DNA of 28,043 nt from contig JAADVB010000232.1 of assembly GCA_023334545.1 (NCBI GenBank), positions 1 through 28,043 on the forward strand. The letters are read 5' to 3'. The stretch is from Salisapilia sapeloensis (lineage: Eukaryota; Oomycota; Peronosporomycetes; Peronosporales; Salisapiliaceae). A model generated the notes under the pieces. That model saw only the letters and a list, made by a program, of their open reading frames with translations. It had not been told where the DNA came from and did no database searches. Every line of letters begins with the position of its first letter. Position 1 is the first letter of the stretch. Below, piece after piece: positions 20,756-28,043 of the stretch. The translations under genes and the position numbers were made by a program.

Positions 20756-21441
20756 ATGATAGATATCGAGCCAGCCATGCTGCTCATGATCAAGAGTATC
20801 CAGATGTATCCGATGACGACATTCGCGATTGTCTAGTTCTTGATGCTTGAACTGGAACTGTTAGCTTCATCGCCTACAAATAAGCAGATCATGCAAAATG
20901 GCGTCTCGAGTATCTTCTAGGTGCTCAAGCTCTGCCTCCTCCTGTCCGTCCAGTCTCTTCAGTTCTCCCCAGCGGTCGAGATGTTCATGCCCAACCTTAA
21001 GAGCCTCTCTTCTTCGCTATCTCCCGATCCTTCGTACGTTTATTCGGCGCTGCATCTCTCGGAACGTCTGCAGACTCGAATACCCATAGCTCTTCGTCCT
21101 TCCTGCAGACAAACCAAGATGCTCAGCAGACTGGTGTCACTGATATCAATCTCGAAGGACGTACTAGTGAGATTGCCTTGTCGGAGGTATCTCAGCTACC
21201 AGAGCTACCAGGAAATCATCTAGCGCTTGGAGTAGACAATATGAAGAAATTCCAGGAGACGTTTTTAGAACCAGAATCTCACCCATCGGCATCGTCTGTC
21301 GTTCATCTGGAGGATCTCTTGGATTTGTGGAGTTGAATGGACAACGTAGGTGAACTAGCAACAGACCTCGGGACGTTCCTCATGGCCACTCTAGACTCGA
21401 CAGAATCTTGTGCTGGACTCTTTTCCTCCATGCTCGATTAA
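20756..21441 (+). pseudogene. Decayed protein-coding sequence, helical-repeat-like
   Basis: The plus strand from the ATG at 20756 reads as helical protein (IEPAMLLMIKSIQMYPMTTF, LELELLASSPTNKQIM, PAVEMFMPNLKSLSSSLSPD) but has in-frame TAG codons at about 20837 and 20921. After a frameshift it continues as 'FLQTNQDAQQTGVTDIN' and an acidic C-terminal part (PELPGNHLALGVDNMKKFQE), is interrupted by a TGA near 21334, and ends at TAA 21439-21441. The Leu-rich helical pattern suggests an ARM/HEAT-type parent, but I cannot assign one. Confidence 0.5.
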
Positions 21442-21635
21442 GTTTTAGGAGAGCATCCTAAAACGTACTTGCCTTTCTTGCTAGTCGTGCATACGCATGA
21501 CGCTACCACTCTGCATCATGTAGAGTAGCTCCAATTCTTGATATGAACGACAAGTACTTTTATTGCTAGCTTCAATACTACTTCTAAGTAAAAAAGTAAT
21601 GCATATCACTTCTTACAAAAGTCAAACGCTCCTAG

Positions 21636-21641
21636 AAAAAA
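21636..21641 (-). terminator. RNA polymerase III T6 terminator of tRNA-Ala
   Basis: Six T residues on the transcribed sense (A6 on the plus strand) begin two bases after the mature tRNA end, the usual Pol III stop signal. Confidence 0.8.
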
Positions 21642-21643
21642 GT

Positions 21644-21716
21644 TGGACATTGGGGGTATCGATCCCCCTACCTCCCGCATGCGAAGCGGGCGCTCTACCA
21701 TTTGAGCTAAACGCCC
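21644..21716 (-). tRNA. tRNA-Ala, anticodon CGC
   Basis: A 73-nt cloverleaf on the minus strand, without an intron. Acceptor GGGCGTT pairs with AATGTCC and includes the G3:U70 pair, the identity element of alanine tRNA. The D arm contains TAGCTCAAATGGTAGAGC. The anticodon arm CCCGC-TTCGCAT-GCGGG gives anticodon CGC, reading GCG codons. The T arm is GGGGG-ATCGATA-CCCCC. The internal B box (GGATCGATACC) deviates slightly from the usual GGTTCRANNCC. The discriminator base is A. It lies about 130 bp upstream of the syntaxin start, in the opposite orientation. Confidence 0.93.
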
Positions 21717-21848
21717 GTGATATTCTGAGACAGAATGTTGAGTATATAGAGAATTACATGAGGGATAGTCGTCACAACTTGAAACGCAGGTGCATACAAA
21801 AATCCAGTCAAGGGGGTGTCCAAATGGGTTCACACAGCCATTTCCAGC

Positions 21849-23070
21849 ATGAGTCAAGAGCCGTCGCCATCGAGTGAAGGCAGCGGCGTCACCACGCCCA
21901 CGAGTGCATCTGCGAGTGGAGACCCGTTCTACGTATTTAAAGAGTGCGTCGCTTCCTGCATCTGACAAGCCACTCGTCCGTTTTGCTAACAGAGACCTAG
22001 AGAGTTGGAAAGCAAGGTGTCATCACTGCGCCAGCGCTATTCGAGGTGGAAGAGCGCGTATGAGGATGATAGTAGTCTAGATTTTCTCACCTCCACCAAA
22101 GGTGTGTTTTATAGTTAGTGCAATCGAGACAAGATGTGGAATAGCTCATGACATGCGTAGAACTCAAGGAGGCGGTGGATGCGACGGACAAATCGCTGCA
22201 GTTTCTGGAGCAGACGATCGTGACGGTCGAGTCGAATCGGACCAAGTTTGAGCACATTGACAGTGTACGCTTGCCCGAGACCATGCAGAATATAGATGGC
22301 GATACTGACGCTAGCGTAGAGTGAACTGGCAAGTCGAAAGGCCTTTGTGACGTCCACACGCAAGGTACATGCACTTGCTCTAGCTGCGTCTGCCTTGCTC
22401 GTAGTAACTCTCGAGTAGGAGGTTTCTGAAATGTCCAAGGCAGTGTCTTCCGCGAGTGTCCAGAGCCGAGTCGAACGCGACGAGCATGCGGTAGGTGGAG
22501 TGCGTAGGAGCGAGAGAAGAGGTACTTATGCCGTCATGTAGACATTGGTGTCGAGTGCCAAGCCGAGCGTATCCAAGTTGGAGCCGAACCGGAAGGAGGA
22601 CAACTTTTTCGAGTCCGAGAGTCGATATCAGCAGGTAGCTCGAGGAATACAAAAGTAGACGGACGAGTGTCTGAGGATGTCAATGGTAGCAACTGATGCA
22701 GGAGCAGGACGAGAGTCTAGACGGACTCTCGACGTCTGTGGCGAGACTGAATCACGTGGCAGTGGGCATCAACACGGAGGTCAAGTCGCAGAACAAGTAC
22801 ACAGCCTCTAGTAAGTAGCATGAGGAGGATGCTGATGGCCATGTAGGATGCTGGACAATGTAAATGAAGAGGTGGACGACGCGAGCGACCGGATGAACGT
22901 CGTCATGGCGCGCATGAGTCGACTACTCCAGACCAAAGGTACCTTTGTCCACTTGTCTAGCTGCTACGACAGCACCTGACGCCTGTGCCACAGACAAGTG
23001 TCAGATGGGCGTCATCCTGGTCCTCGTTCTGGTGCTCGCCGTCCTCGTCTTCCTCGTCATCTACACGTAG
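21849..23070 (+). CDS. Syntaxin-6/Tlg1-type Qc-SNARE
   Basis: Nine exons: 21849-21943, 22001-22101, 22161-22264, 22320-22364, 22419-22490, 22542-22634, 22690-22796, 22847-22938 and 22994-23070. They give 261 residues. Introns are 50 to 59 bp and all junctions keep frame. The N-terminal 'DPFYVFKEELESKVSSLRQR' matches the syntaxin-6 opening (EDPFFVVK...). 'SSELASRKAFVTSTRKEV' matches its N-terminal three-helix domain. The SNARE motif runs from about 171 to 235 with central-layer Gln204 (EVKSQNKML). A C-terminal anchor (MGVILVLVLVLAVLVFLVIY, about 241 to 260) ends the protein. Syntaxin-6/Tlg1 acts in fusion at the trans-Golgi network and endosomes. The longest exon is only 107 nt, so simple frame searches miss this gene. 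Confidence 0.92.
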
Positions 23071-23139
23071 ATCATATCTAGGCTAGGTCGAAAGGAAAAG
23101 AGATGCATGTTATCTAGCGAAATGATTCTATAAACGTCC

Positions 23140-23814
23140 CTACACACTCCGCTGGGTCGTCGACAGCGGCGGAGTCATCTCGTACGTTGCCTGGGTCCCG
23201 GACGGGAGCGACGCCATCGGGAGCGACGCCAAGGCCGCGGCGGCTGCAGACGACGGTGTCGTGGCGCCCACCTGGATCCCCACGGGCACGAGCGCGTCTG
23301 TGTGGAGCGTCTCGAGCTCCTTCTTGTCCTGCTCCTCCTTCTGCTGCTTGGACCGGAGCTCCTTCTTCTTCCGGTCGAGCTTGCGCTGGTTGGCATTCGC
23401 GCGCAGCCGATGGTAGTTGCACAGGTTGTGGTACTCTCCGCAGTACTTGAGCGCTCTCATGTTGTGGCACTTGCCCGTCCGGTACTTGCACTTGAGGGTG
23501 GATCCGTCCGGCACTTGCTGCTGCGGCTCGTCGAACATGGCGTGGAAGCCCTGGAGGGTGCTCGGGTCGGGCTTTTTGCTCTTCTTGGACCGCTTCCTCT
23601 CTCTCGGCCCGTCCTCCTCGTGCTCTGCGTGGAAGGCCTGGAGCGTGTTCGGTCGCTTGGCACCAGATTCGTTATCAGGTGACGTCGACCGGTCGTCTTC
23701 CTTTTTCTCCTCTTTCACGTCTCTCGGCGGCTCGTTGGACTCGGAGTCACTGCCGACGGGTGCACTGAGGCTCACGAGGGCCTCGAGCGCGTGCCTGCTC
23801 TCTTCGTCTCGCAT
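23140..23814 (-). CDS. Basic nuclear protein with a Cys4/His zinc-knuckle-like motif and duplicated TLQxFHA element
   Basis: Single exon, 224 residues. Acidic and Ser-rich N-terminus (1-50), then two copies of a short element, NTLQAFHA (56-63) and STLQGFHA (85-92), separated by a Lys/Arg cluster (RERKRSKKSKK) that looks like a nuclear localisation signal. The core, residues 109 to 150, has cysteines C109, C116, C125 and C132 and His117, 129 and 135 (C-x6-C-x8-C-x6-C-x2-H), followed by a highly basic helix (RANANQRKLDRKKK). This is likely a zinc-binding nucleic-acid or protein module. I recall similar motifs in oomycete hypothetical proteins but know no function. The C-terminal tail is Ala/Ser/Thr-rich. 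Divergent from DNAJC17 over 146 bp. Confidence 0.8.
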   Translation of the reverse strand: MRDEESRHALEALVSLSAPVGSDSESNEPPRDVKEEKKEDDRSTSPDNESGAKRPNTLQAFHAEHEEDGPRERKRSKKSKKPDPSTLQGFHAMFDEPQQQVPDGSTLKCKYRTGKCHNMRALKYCGEYHNLCNYHRLRANANQRKLDRKKKELRSKQQKEEQDKKELETLHTDALVPVGIQVGATTPSSAAAAALASLPMASLPSGTQATYEMTPPLSTTQRSV

Positions 23815-23960
23815 CCTACGACTCTTTTCTTAGCTCGATCGGACTCGACCGCAAGTGCTGCTGATCTGACTCGGTTGTTGATCGTTGGTTTGGGATCTCG
23901 CTGCTCTTTTCAGCCAATTATAAACCTCACAAAAGAATATCTGCGAATCAGAAACACAAG
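23815..23960. promoter_or_regulatory. Bidirectional promoter between the zinc-knuckle gene and DNAJC17
   Basis: 146 bp separate the two ATGs. CCAAT is at 23914-23918, overlapping a TATA-like AATTATAAAC about 45 bp before the DNAJC17 ATG. A near-CCAAT box (CCAAC on the minus strand, GTTGG at 23884-23888) lies exactly 30 bp upstream. Confidence 0.5.
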
Positions 23961-25009
23961 ATGGAAGCTCGAGACGACTTGTATGACCTCCTCGGCCTCG
24001 ACGTCGGCGTCGACGCTGCTGTCGTCTCCAAGGCCTACAAGAAGCGAGCACTCAAACTCCATCCAGACCATGGCGGCGACGGTGCCTTTTCTAATGTATT
24101 ACTTGTGCTATAGAAAGACTTACAAGTGTGTCGTGCTAGTGGAAAAGTTCTTGGAGCTCAAGCAGGCCACGGATGTGCTGCTGGATGCAGACAAGAAGGA
24201 GGCGTACGACAAGAGGTTGTCGCAGGCGCTGCAGGCCAAGAAGAAGAAGCGAGAGCGGGAGGATCGCATGGCTGAGCAGCGACGGAATATGACGGACGGT
24301 ACGTCCGATCGCCAAATCTCTTGCGTCCTCTGCTGACGTACATGCGCTAGAACTACTGCGGAAGGAAGGCGTGGCAGACCAGAAACAAAGAGAGCAGAAG
24401 AAGCCTAAATACAGAAAGGAAGATCTGGCTCAATTCCGAGCACGAGGCAAGGCCAAGCAGCAGGACTTGGCAGACAAACTGGCCCAAAAGCTGCAGGAAC
24501 AGAACGACAGACGCAAGGCCAAGGCGGCAGTGGACGCACATGCAGCTCCAAAGGCCCAACGCACCGTCAAGTTCAAGTGGGGTAAGAAGCAGGAGGCTCC
24601 TTCCCACGACTCGATGACGTCGCTCCTGGAGACGTACGGCGCGATCGACAAGATCACGATCAAGAGTTCTTCTGCCAAGGTCGTCTTCCAAGACGCTCTA
24701 GCTGCAGTATGTCTCATCCTCTTTCTTCTTTTTATACTAGTACTCAATGCATGTGCTCCGTAGGCGAGAGCTGTGCGTGTGGAAGGCCACAAGGGCTGGC
24801 GAGCAGTGGAGCTGCAGGGGCACATGGTGCACACAGATAGTGTTCCTCGGTCCGAAGAGACTTTTGCATCCTCCAGAGAAGCAGATACGACGCCCAAGGC
24901 GCCTGTGCTCCCGCTGGACGCCGTGACGTTGGCCGAGCACTTGGAGCTCGAGCGCAAGGTCCTAGGAAAGCTAGATACTAGTGCACGCCAAGCGACGAGT
25001 GCCCATTGA
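23961..25009 (+). CDS. DNAJC17: DNAJC17-like J-domain and RRM protein
   Basis: Four exons, 23961-24081, 24140-24298, 24351-24706 and 24764-25009, give 293 residues; human DNAJC17 has 304. Introns are 58, 52 and 57 bp. The first junction restores 'HPDHGGDVEKFLELKQATDV', a normal J domain with the HPD motif at 34-36. Residues 73 to 160 are a charged coiled coil. A C-terminal RRM follows: 'RTVKFKWGKK' (164-173), 'SLLETYGAIDKITI' (184-197) and 'AKVVFQDALAAARAV' (202 onward). Family members act with the spliceosome in the nucleus. Convergent with the Dad1 gene, 33 bp between stop codons. Confidence 0.92.
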
Positions 25010-25042
25010 TTTGCTCAGGATAAAAGTAGGCGTGTATTGGCG

Positions 25043-25421
25043 TTAAGAAGACGGTCGAGGCGCTGGGCTGTCCATGGCGAGCTTTTGCAGGAACTCGACC
25101 CAGGCGTTAGAGACGTTGGCGACTTCATAGCCCTAGCGTCGAGTGAGGATAATGAACTAGTTTATGACGCATTTGGGCAACGTACGATTTCGTTTAGATG
25201 CTCGACGTTCCGGTTGAGGATGTGGATGTTCGTGATGGCCTCTTGCATGCCCTGTGGATTCATGAGAAGAGGAGTCAGAGCTGGAGTGCATGCATGTACC
25301 TCTCTTATCTCTTCTTCCAGTCGAGTCTTCTCTGCTTGAAATGTCTCCGTCTAGAGATGGCCGTGAGATGGTGTAATGGCAGTGACTACTAGTAAGACCG
25401 ACGTACAGGATGGGAGCTCAT
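25043..25421 (-). CDS. DAD1: DASH/DAM1 complex subunit Dad1
   Basis: Four small exons, 25421-25407 (15 nt), 25350-25300 (51), 25251-25186 (66) and 25132-25043 (90), separated by introns of 56, 48 and 53 bp with GTACGT, GTACAT and GTACGT donors. They give 73 residues, close to the usual Dad1 length of about 75 to 95. The protein reads 'FQAEKTRLEEEIREGMQEAI', 'TNIHILNRNVEHLNEIG' and 'YEVANVSNAWVEFLQ'. Yeast and fungal Dad1 have the same layout: F-E-x-Q-R-x-x-L, then N-x-L-N-R-x-x-E, then G-x-E-(F)-x-x-V-S-x-x-W-x-x-F. Dad1 is a helical subunit of the ring complex that couples kinetochores to spindle microtubules. No other DASH subunit is visible in the window. Confidence 0.82.
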
Positions 25422-25683
25422 GGCTCGAGCTGTCCAGTGCGTGTTTCGGCGGGAGGTTGCATACAACAAAATAGCGTATGTGTTATATTAACGTATCCAT
25501 GACAGAGGTAGGGATAGACCGATAGGATCTTGAACCGACGTTTGAATCCGTAGGAGCGACCATGAGCTCAGGCTGCTATCTCTGTCTAGACTCCTAAGAG
25601 AATACTAAAGTCTTCGTTCGAGAAGATAGCTAGAAAATACCCTAGAGTCACTAGTTGATGCACTATACATTTACTTTCTATCG

Positions 25684-27765
25684 TTACAAAATCTCTTTCT
25701 CTTCGTCCTCTACGATGGTGACTGCGGCGACCATGCCAGCGTCGGAATGTCCGAGGATGTGGCAGTGAGCTATCGTCAGACCAGTGTAGTCAACGGGTCG
25801 GAAGCGGATGGTGACGTTGCCAGGCGTCGGCACTTGGATGACGTCTCTCCAGTCGCCAATCTCGTAGTCCACCCCCATCCCGTGACTCGCATCCACGATC
25901 TGAAAGGCGTTCGTGTGCATGTGGAACGGATGATTCTTAGTCGTGGCATCTCCGGACTCGTCTCTCATATTCGTGACGACCCACTCCTGCACTCTTCCGA
26001 GTCGCATGGATCGGATAGACGTGCCGTCAAAGAGCTGGTGGTTGATCAAGTAGTCCTTGTACTTGATGCCGTCCTTGTGGTTCGACCCGCCCATGGAGAA
26101 CGCAAGCTCAAAGCGCTCCACGTCTTCATCTACGTCCAAGAGACTATTGTCGGCGTAAAGTGCTGGTGGCGGTGGCACCTCTGCTATTAATGGCATGTCC
26201 ATCAGTTCGCCTACGACGTGGATGAAGCCCAAAACACCTTGGAAGACGTCTGTCCTCGGTCCGATAAACGCGTTGACACTCGGCTCCTTGACGCTCTGGA
26301 TCGGACGCAACGCCTCTCTCATGCCATCTCCCATGACGTTCGGTGCACAGTTGATAACGATATCAGCGCGCATGCCAGGAGACAGGAGCACCATGTCCTT
26401 CTCTCTCGGTTTCGACAAGTAGATGCCGTCCATGGCCGCCACTCGCATCGAGCAGCCAGGGATCGACAGCTCCAGCGTGCTGATGCCGCCCGCATTTATA
26501 AACCGAAGGAGCCGATTCTCATGCGGACGGAGCTCAATCTTGGGCTGGTACTGCCCATTGATCGCAAAGAACCCGACCAACGGCGGTCGGATCGATGCGG
26601 ACGCATCTGCCTGCGTCTCGTCCACTCGCTCCTCTGCTCCGCTCTTGTACATGCGACGCACGTTTGGCGAGCAAGGGATCTCGAGCGACGGCTGGGCGAG
26701 ATGGACGCGAGGGAAGAGCGTGCGCACTTTGGCGTCCAAGAGCGCTCGGTCAGTGTACCGGAGGTCGAGGTCGAGGAGACTGCGGGAGGCGTTGGCTGCG
26801 TTTGGTAAGGACGCAGAGAGGCCGCCTTGGAAGCGGAAATCCTGAACGATGAGCAGCTCGGACTGCATCTGTGCGTAGGCAGGAGGCATGGAGGCCGAGT
26901 CGTCTTGTACGATGACAGCTCCGACCATCCCTCCACCCATTTGGAGGAAGACGTTGCCATGGTAGTGTGGATGGTAGAGGAAGAGTCCTCTCGGGTGGTT
27001 CTCTGGGATATGAAACTCGGAGTACATGGTTTCTCCTGGCTCATTCACACGCAAGACGTTGTCTGCGATGCCAGTCGGATCGACGTGCATGCCGTGCAGA
27101 TGGATGTTGGTGCTGTTCGGATCGTGCATCGTGTTGGGACTCCAGGGACCACGGACGTTCGGCCCGAGTGTATTCACGGTCGAGATTGCCAGCATGTCTC
27201 CGGGTCGTACCAGTAATGTCGGACCTGGGACGCTATCTTCATAGACTCTCGTTCGGAATGCGATCGGGCCGTTCGTCACGTCCGCAGTGCCGACATGGAG
27301 TGTCGTGTTGAGCACGCCGTCCACTGCCTGACGCACTGGAGGCTGCTGCAACACGGACAGCTCCTCTGCTAGCTCCTGTATGGCTGCGTACCTGTCTCTC
27401 TCATTCATGAAGGCACCAAACGTCGACACACCGATCGGACCTCGGACACCACCGGGACCTGGACTAGCTACCATGAACTGGTGGTGGGCAAGCCCTCGAA
27501 TCATGACTGTGAGTGTCAGGATGCCCATTGCACATACGATGAGGAAGACTCCATTCCGGCCTCGGCGTAGCGTTGCGAGGTCACCGGCGTCAGCTAGATG
27601 GTCATCTGGTAGCTTGTCGACGGACGGCGAGTCTAGGACGCTGGTGCCGTATAATTGACCGCCACTGCGTTTGCGAGAGTGACTGTGTGGAGGAGACCTA
27701 TCGTCGGTGTTGGCCATGGCGGAGGAAATAGTAGAATAGGTGGACGAGTACGACCGCTGACGCAC
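25684..27765 (-). CDS. Membrane-anchored multicopper oxidase (laccase/ferroxidase type)
   Basis: Single exon, 693 residues (or 677 from Met17). A short cytosolic tail is followed by one membrane helix (71-91, GVFLIVCAMGILTLTVMIRGL), giving type II topology with the catalytic part outside or in a lumen. Three cupredoxin domains carry all four copper motifs: HLHG (222-225), HPHYHG (265-270), HPFHMH (612-617) and HCHILGHSDAGM (667-678). Cys668 is the type 1 copper ligand and Met678 the likely axial ligand, which favours a lower redox potential than Leu or Phe there. These enzymes oxidise phenols or Fe2+ with reduction of O2 to water. The substrate here is not known. About 260 bp separate its stop from the Dad1 start; I see nothing there. 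Confidence 0.93.
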   Translation of the reverse strand: MRQRSYSSTYSTISSAMANTDDRSPPHSHSRKRSGGQLYGTSVLDSPSVDKLPDDHLADAGDLATLRRGRNGVFLIVCAMGILTLTVMIRGLAHHQFMVASPGPGGVRGPIGVSTFGAFMNERDRYAAIQELAEELSVLQQPPVRQAVDGVLNTTLHVGTADVTNGPIAFRTRVYEDSVPGPTLLVRPGDMLAISTVNTLGPNVRGPWSPNTMHDPNSTNIHLHGMHVDPTGIADNVLRVNEPGETMYSEFHIPENHPRGLFLYHPHYHGNVFLQMGGGMVGAVIVQDDSASMPPAYAQMQSELLIVQDFRFQGGLSASLPNAANASRSLLDLDLRYTDRALLDAKVRTLFPRVHLAQPSLEIPCSPNVRRMYKSGAEERVDETQADASASIRPPLVGFFAINGQYQPKIELRPHENRLLRFINAGGISTLELSIPGCSMRVAAMDGIYLSKPREKDMVLLSPGMRADIVINCAPNVMGDGMREALRPIQSVKEPSVNAFIGPRTDVFQGVLGFIHVVGELMDMPLIAEVPPPPALYADNSLLDVDEDVERFELAFSMGGSNHKDGIKYKDYLINHQLFDGTSIRSMRLGRVQEWVVTNMRDESGDATTKNHPFHMHTNAFQIVDASHGMGVDYEIGDWRDVIQVPTPGNVTIRFRPVDYTGLTIAHCHILGHSDAGMVAAVTIVEDEEKEIL

Positions 27766-27983
27766 ATAGAGACGTACGCGGCCGGCGCGTATCTTTGAGC
27801 ATGCTGCGCATTTAACAGATGATAAAACAAGAGTTTACTTGTACATTATTAATGCAAAAGTAAGTTCTTTCGTGTTTATTTTGAGGTATACGTCTCTCCT
27901 GGGTACATATAAAGAGAGTATCGTGTGCTGCATGCACGAGTGAATGGATAAGTAGTTGAAGAGTACATGCGTGTTTCGTGCGT
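27766..27983. other. Short intergenic region upstream of the multicopper oxidase
   Basis: 218 bp between the oxidase start and the stop of the next minus-strand frame. No CCAAT box seen. It holds both the oxidase promoter and the 3' untranslated region of the neighbour. Confidence 0.4.
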
Positions 27984-28043
27984 TTATAATTGGACTCCGT
28001 TGGGATTGAGGAACCAGTAGAGTAGCGACTGGATGTGGTGGTA
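27984..28043 (-). CDS. Probable C-terminus of a further gene (cut by window)
   Basis: The minus strand entering the window reads in one open frame 'YHHIQSLLYWFLNPNGVQL' to a TAA at 27984-27986. Both other frames have less protein-like content, and an AT-rich 3' region follows. Nineteen residues are too few to name a family. Confidence 0.4.
   Translation of the reverse strand, partial: YHHIQSLLYWFLNPNGVQL

Noticed and set aside
18699-21441. Reassigned TAG/TAA codons instead of pseudogenes
   Set aside because: Real genes in the window (PWP2, syntaxin, Dad1) end with TAG or TAA, and the relics also have frameshifts.
21606-21968. A 120-codon minus-strand frame over the tRNA
   Set aside because: It runs through the tRNA-Ala gene and syntaxin exon 1; the RNA structure and exon explain the sequence.
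1-28043. CRISPR array, bacterial operon or viral gene cluster
   Set aside because: No regular spacer-repeat pattern, no ribosome-binding sites, and all recognised genes are eukaryotic with introns.

Overview
The window looks like nuclear DNA of an oomycete or closely related stramenopile. Genes are compact and often only tens of bases apart. They carry many tiny introns (48 to 63 bp, a few shorter or longer) with GTAC-type donors and TAG acceptors. The gene content is eukaryotic (COMPASS, SSU processome, Pol III, spliceosome, SNARE, DASH, complex I). A decayed non-LTR-type RNase H and a basic zinc-knuckle protein fit this lineage. The species cannot be told from the sequence, and the lineage call is an inference.

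Left gene cluster (1 to 12.8 kb): an NDUFA4/B12D-like mitochondrial protein cut by the window edge (minus), a MATE transporter (minus), a WDR5/Swd3 homologue (plus), PWP2/Utp1 (minus) and the Pol III subunit RPC34 (plus). Two unrecognised small proteins follow (minus), then a SANT/DUF3755-like nuclear protein (plus) and an Spp2/GPKOW-like G-patch splicing protein (minus). PWP2 and RPC34 are divergent across 134 bp, so ribosome and Pol III production may share a promoter. That promoter holds three CCAAT boxes exactly 30 bp apart.

Middle (12.8 to 21.6 kb): gene-poor. It holds a possible short ORF, a broken RNase H/retroelement tail, about 2.8 kb of very AT-rich DNA without genes, and two tracts of decayed protein-coding sequence on opposite strands with in-frame stops and frameshifts.

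Right gene cluster (21.6 kb to the end): tRNA-Ala(CGC) with a T6 terminator (minus), a nine-exon syntaxin-6/Tlg1-type SNARE (plus), a zinc-knuckle nuclear protein (minus), DNAJC17 (plus), a four-exon DASH subunit Dad1 (minus), a membrane-anchored multicopper oxidase (minus), and the last codons of a probable further gene (minus).

The intron-containing genes were assembled by hand from splice sites, reading frame and family resemblance. Exon coordinates are in each entry. No genuinely new multi-gene system is evident. The best leads are the hidden Dad1 gene, the 30-bp-phased CCAAT promoters, the unusual intron consensus, the AT-rich block and the lineage-specific zinc-knuckle protein.
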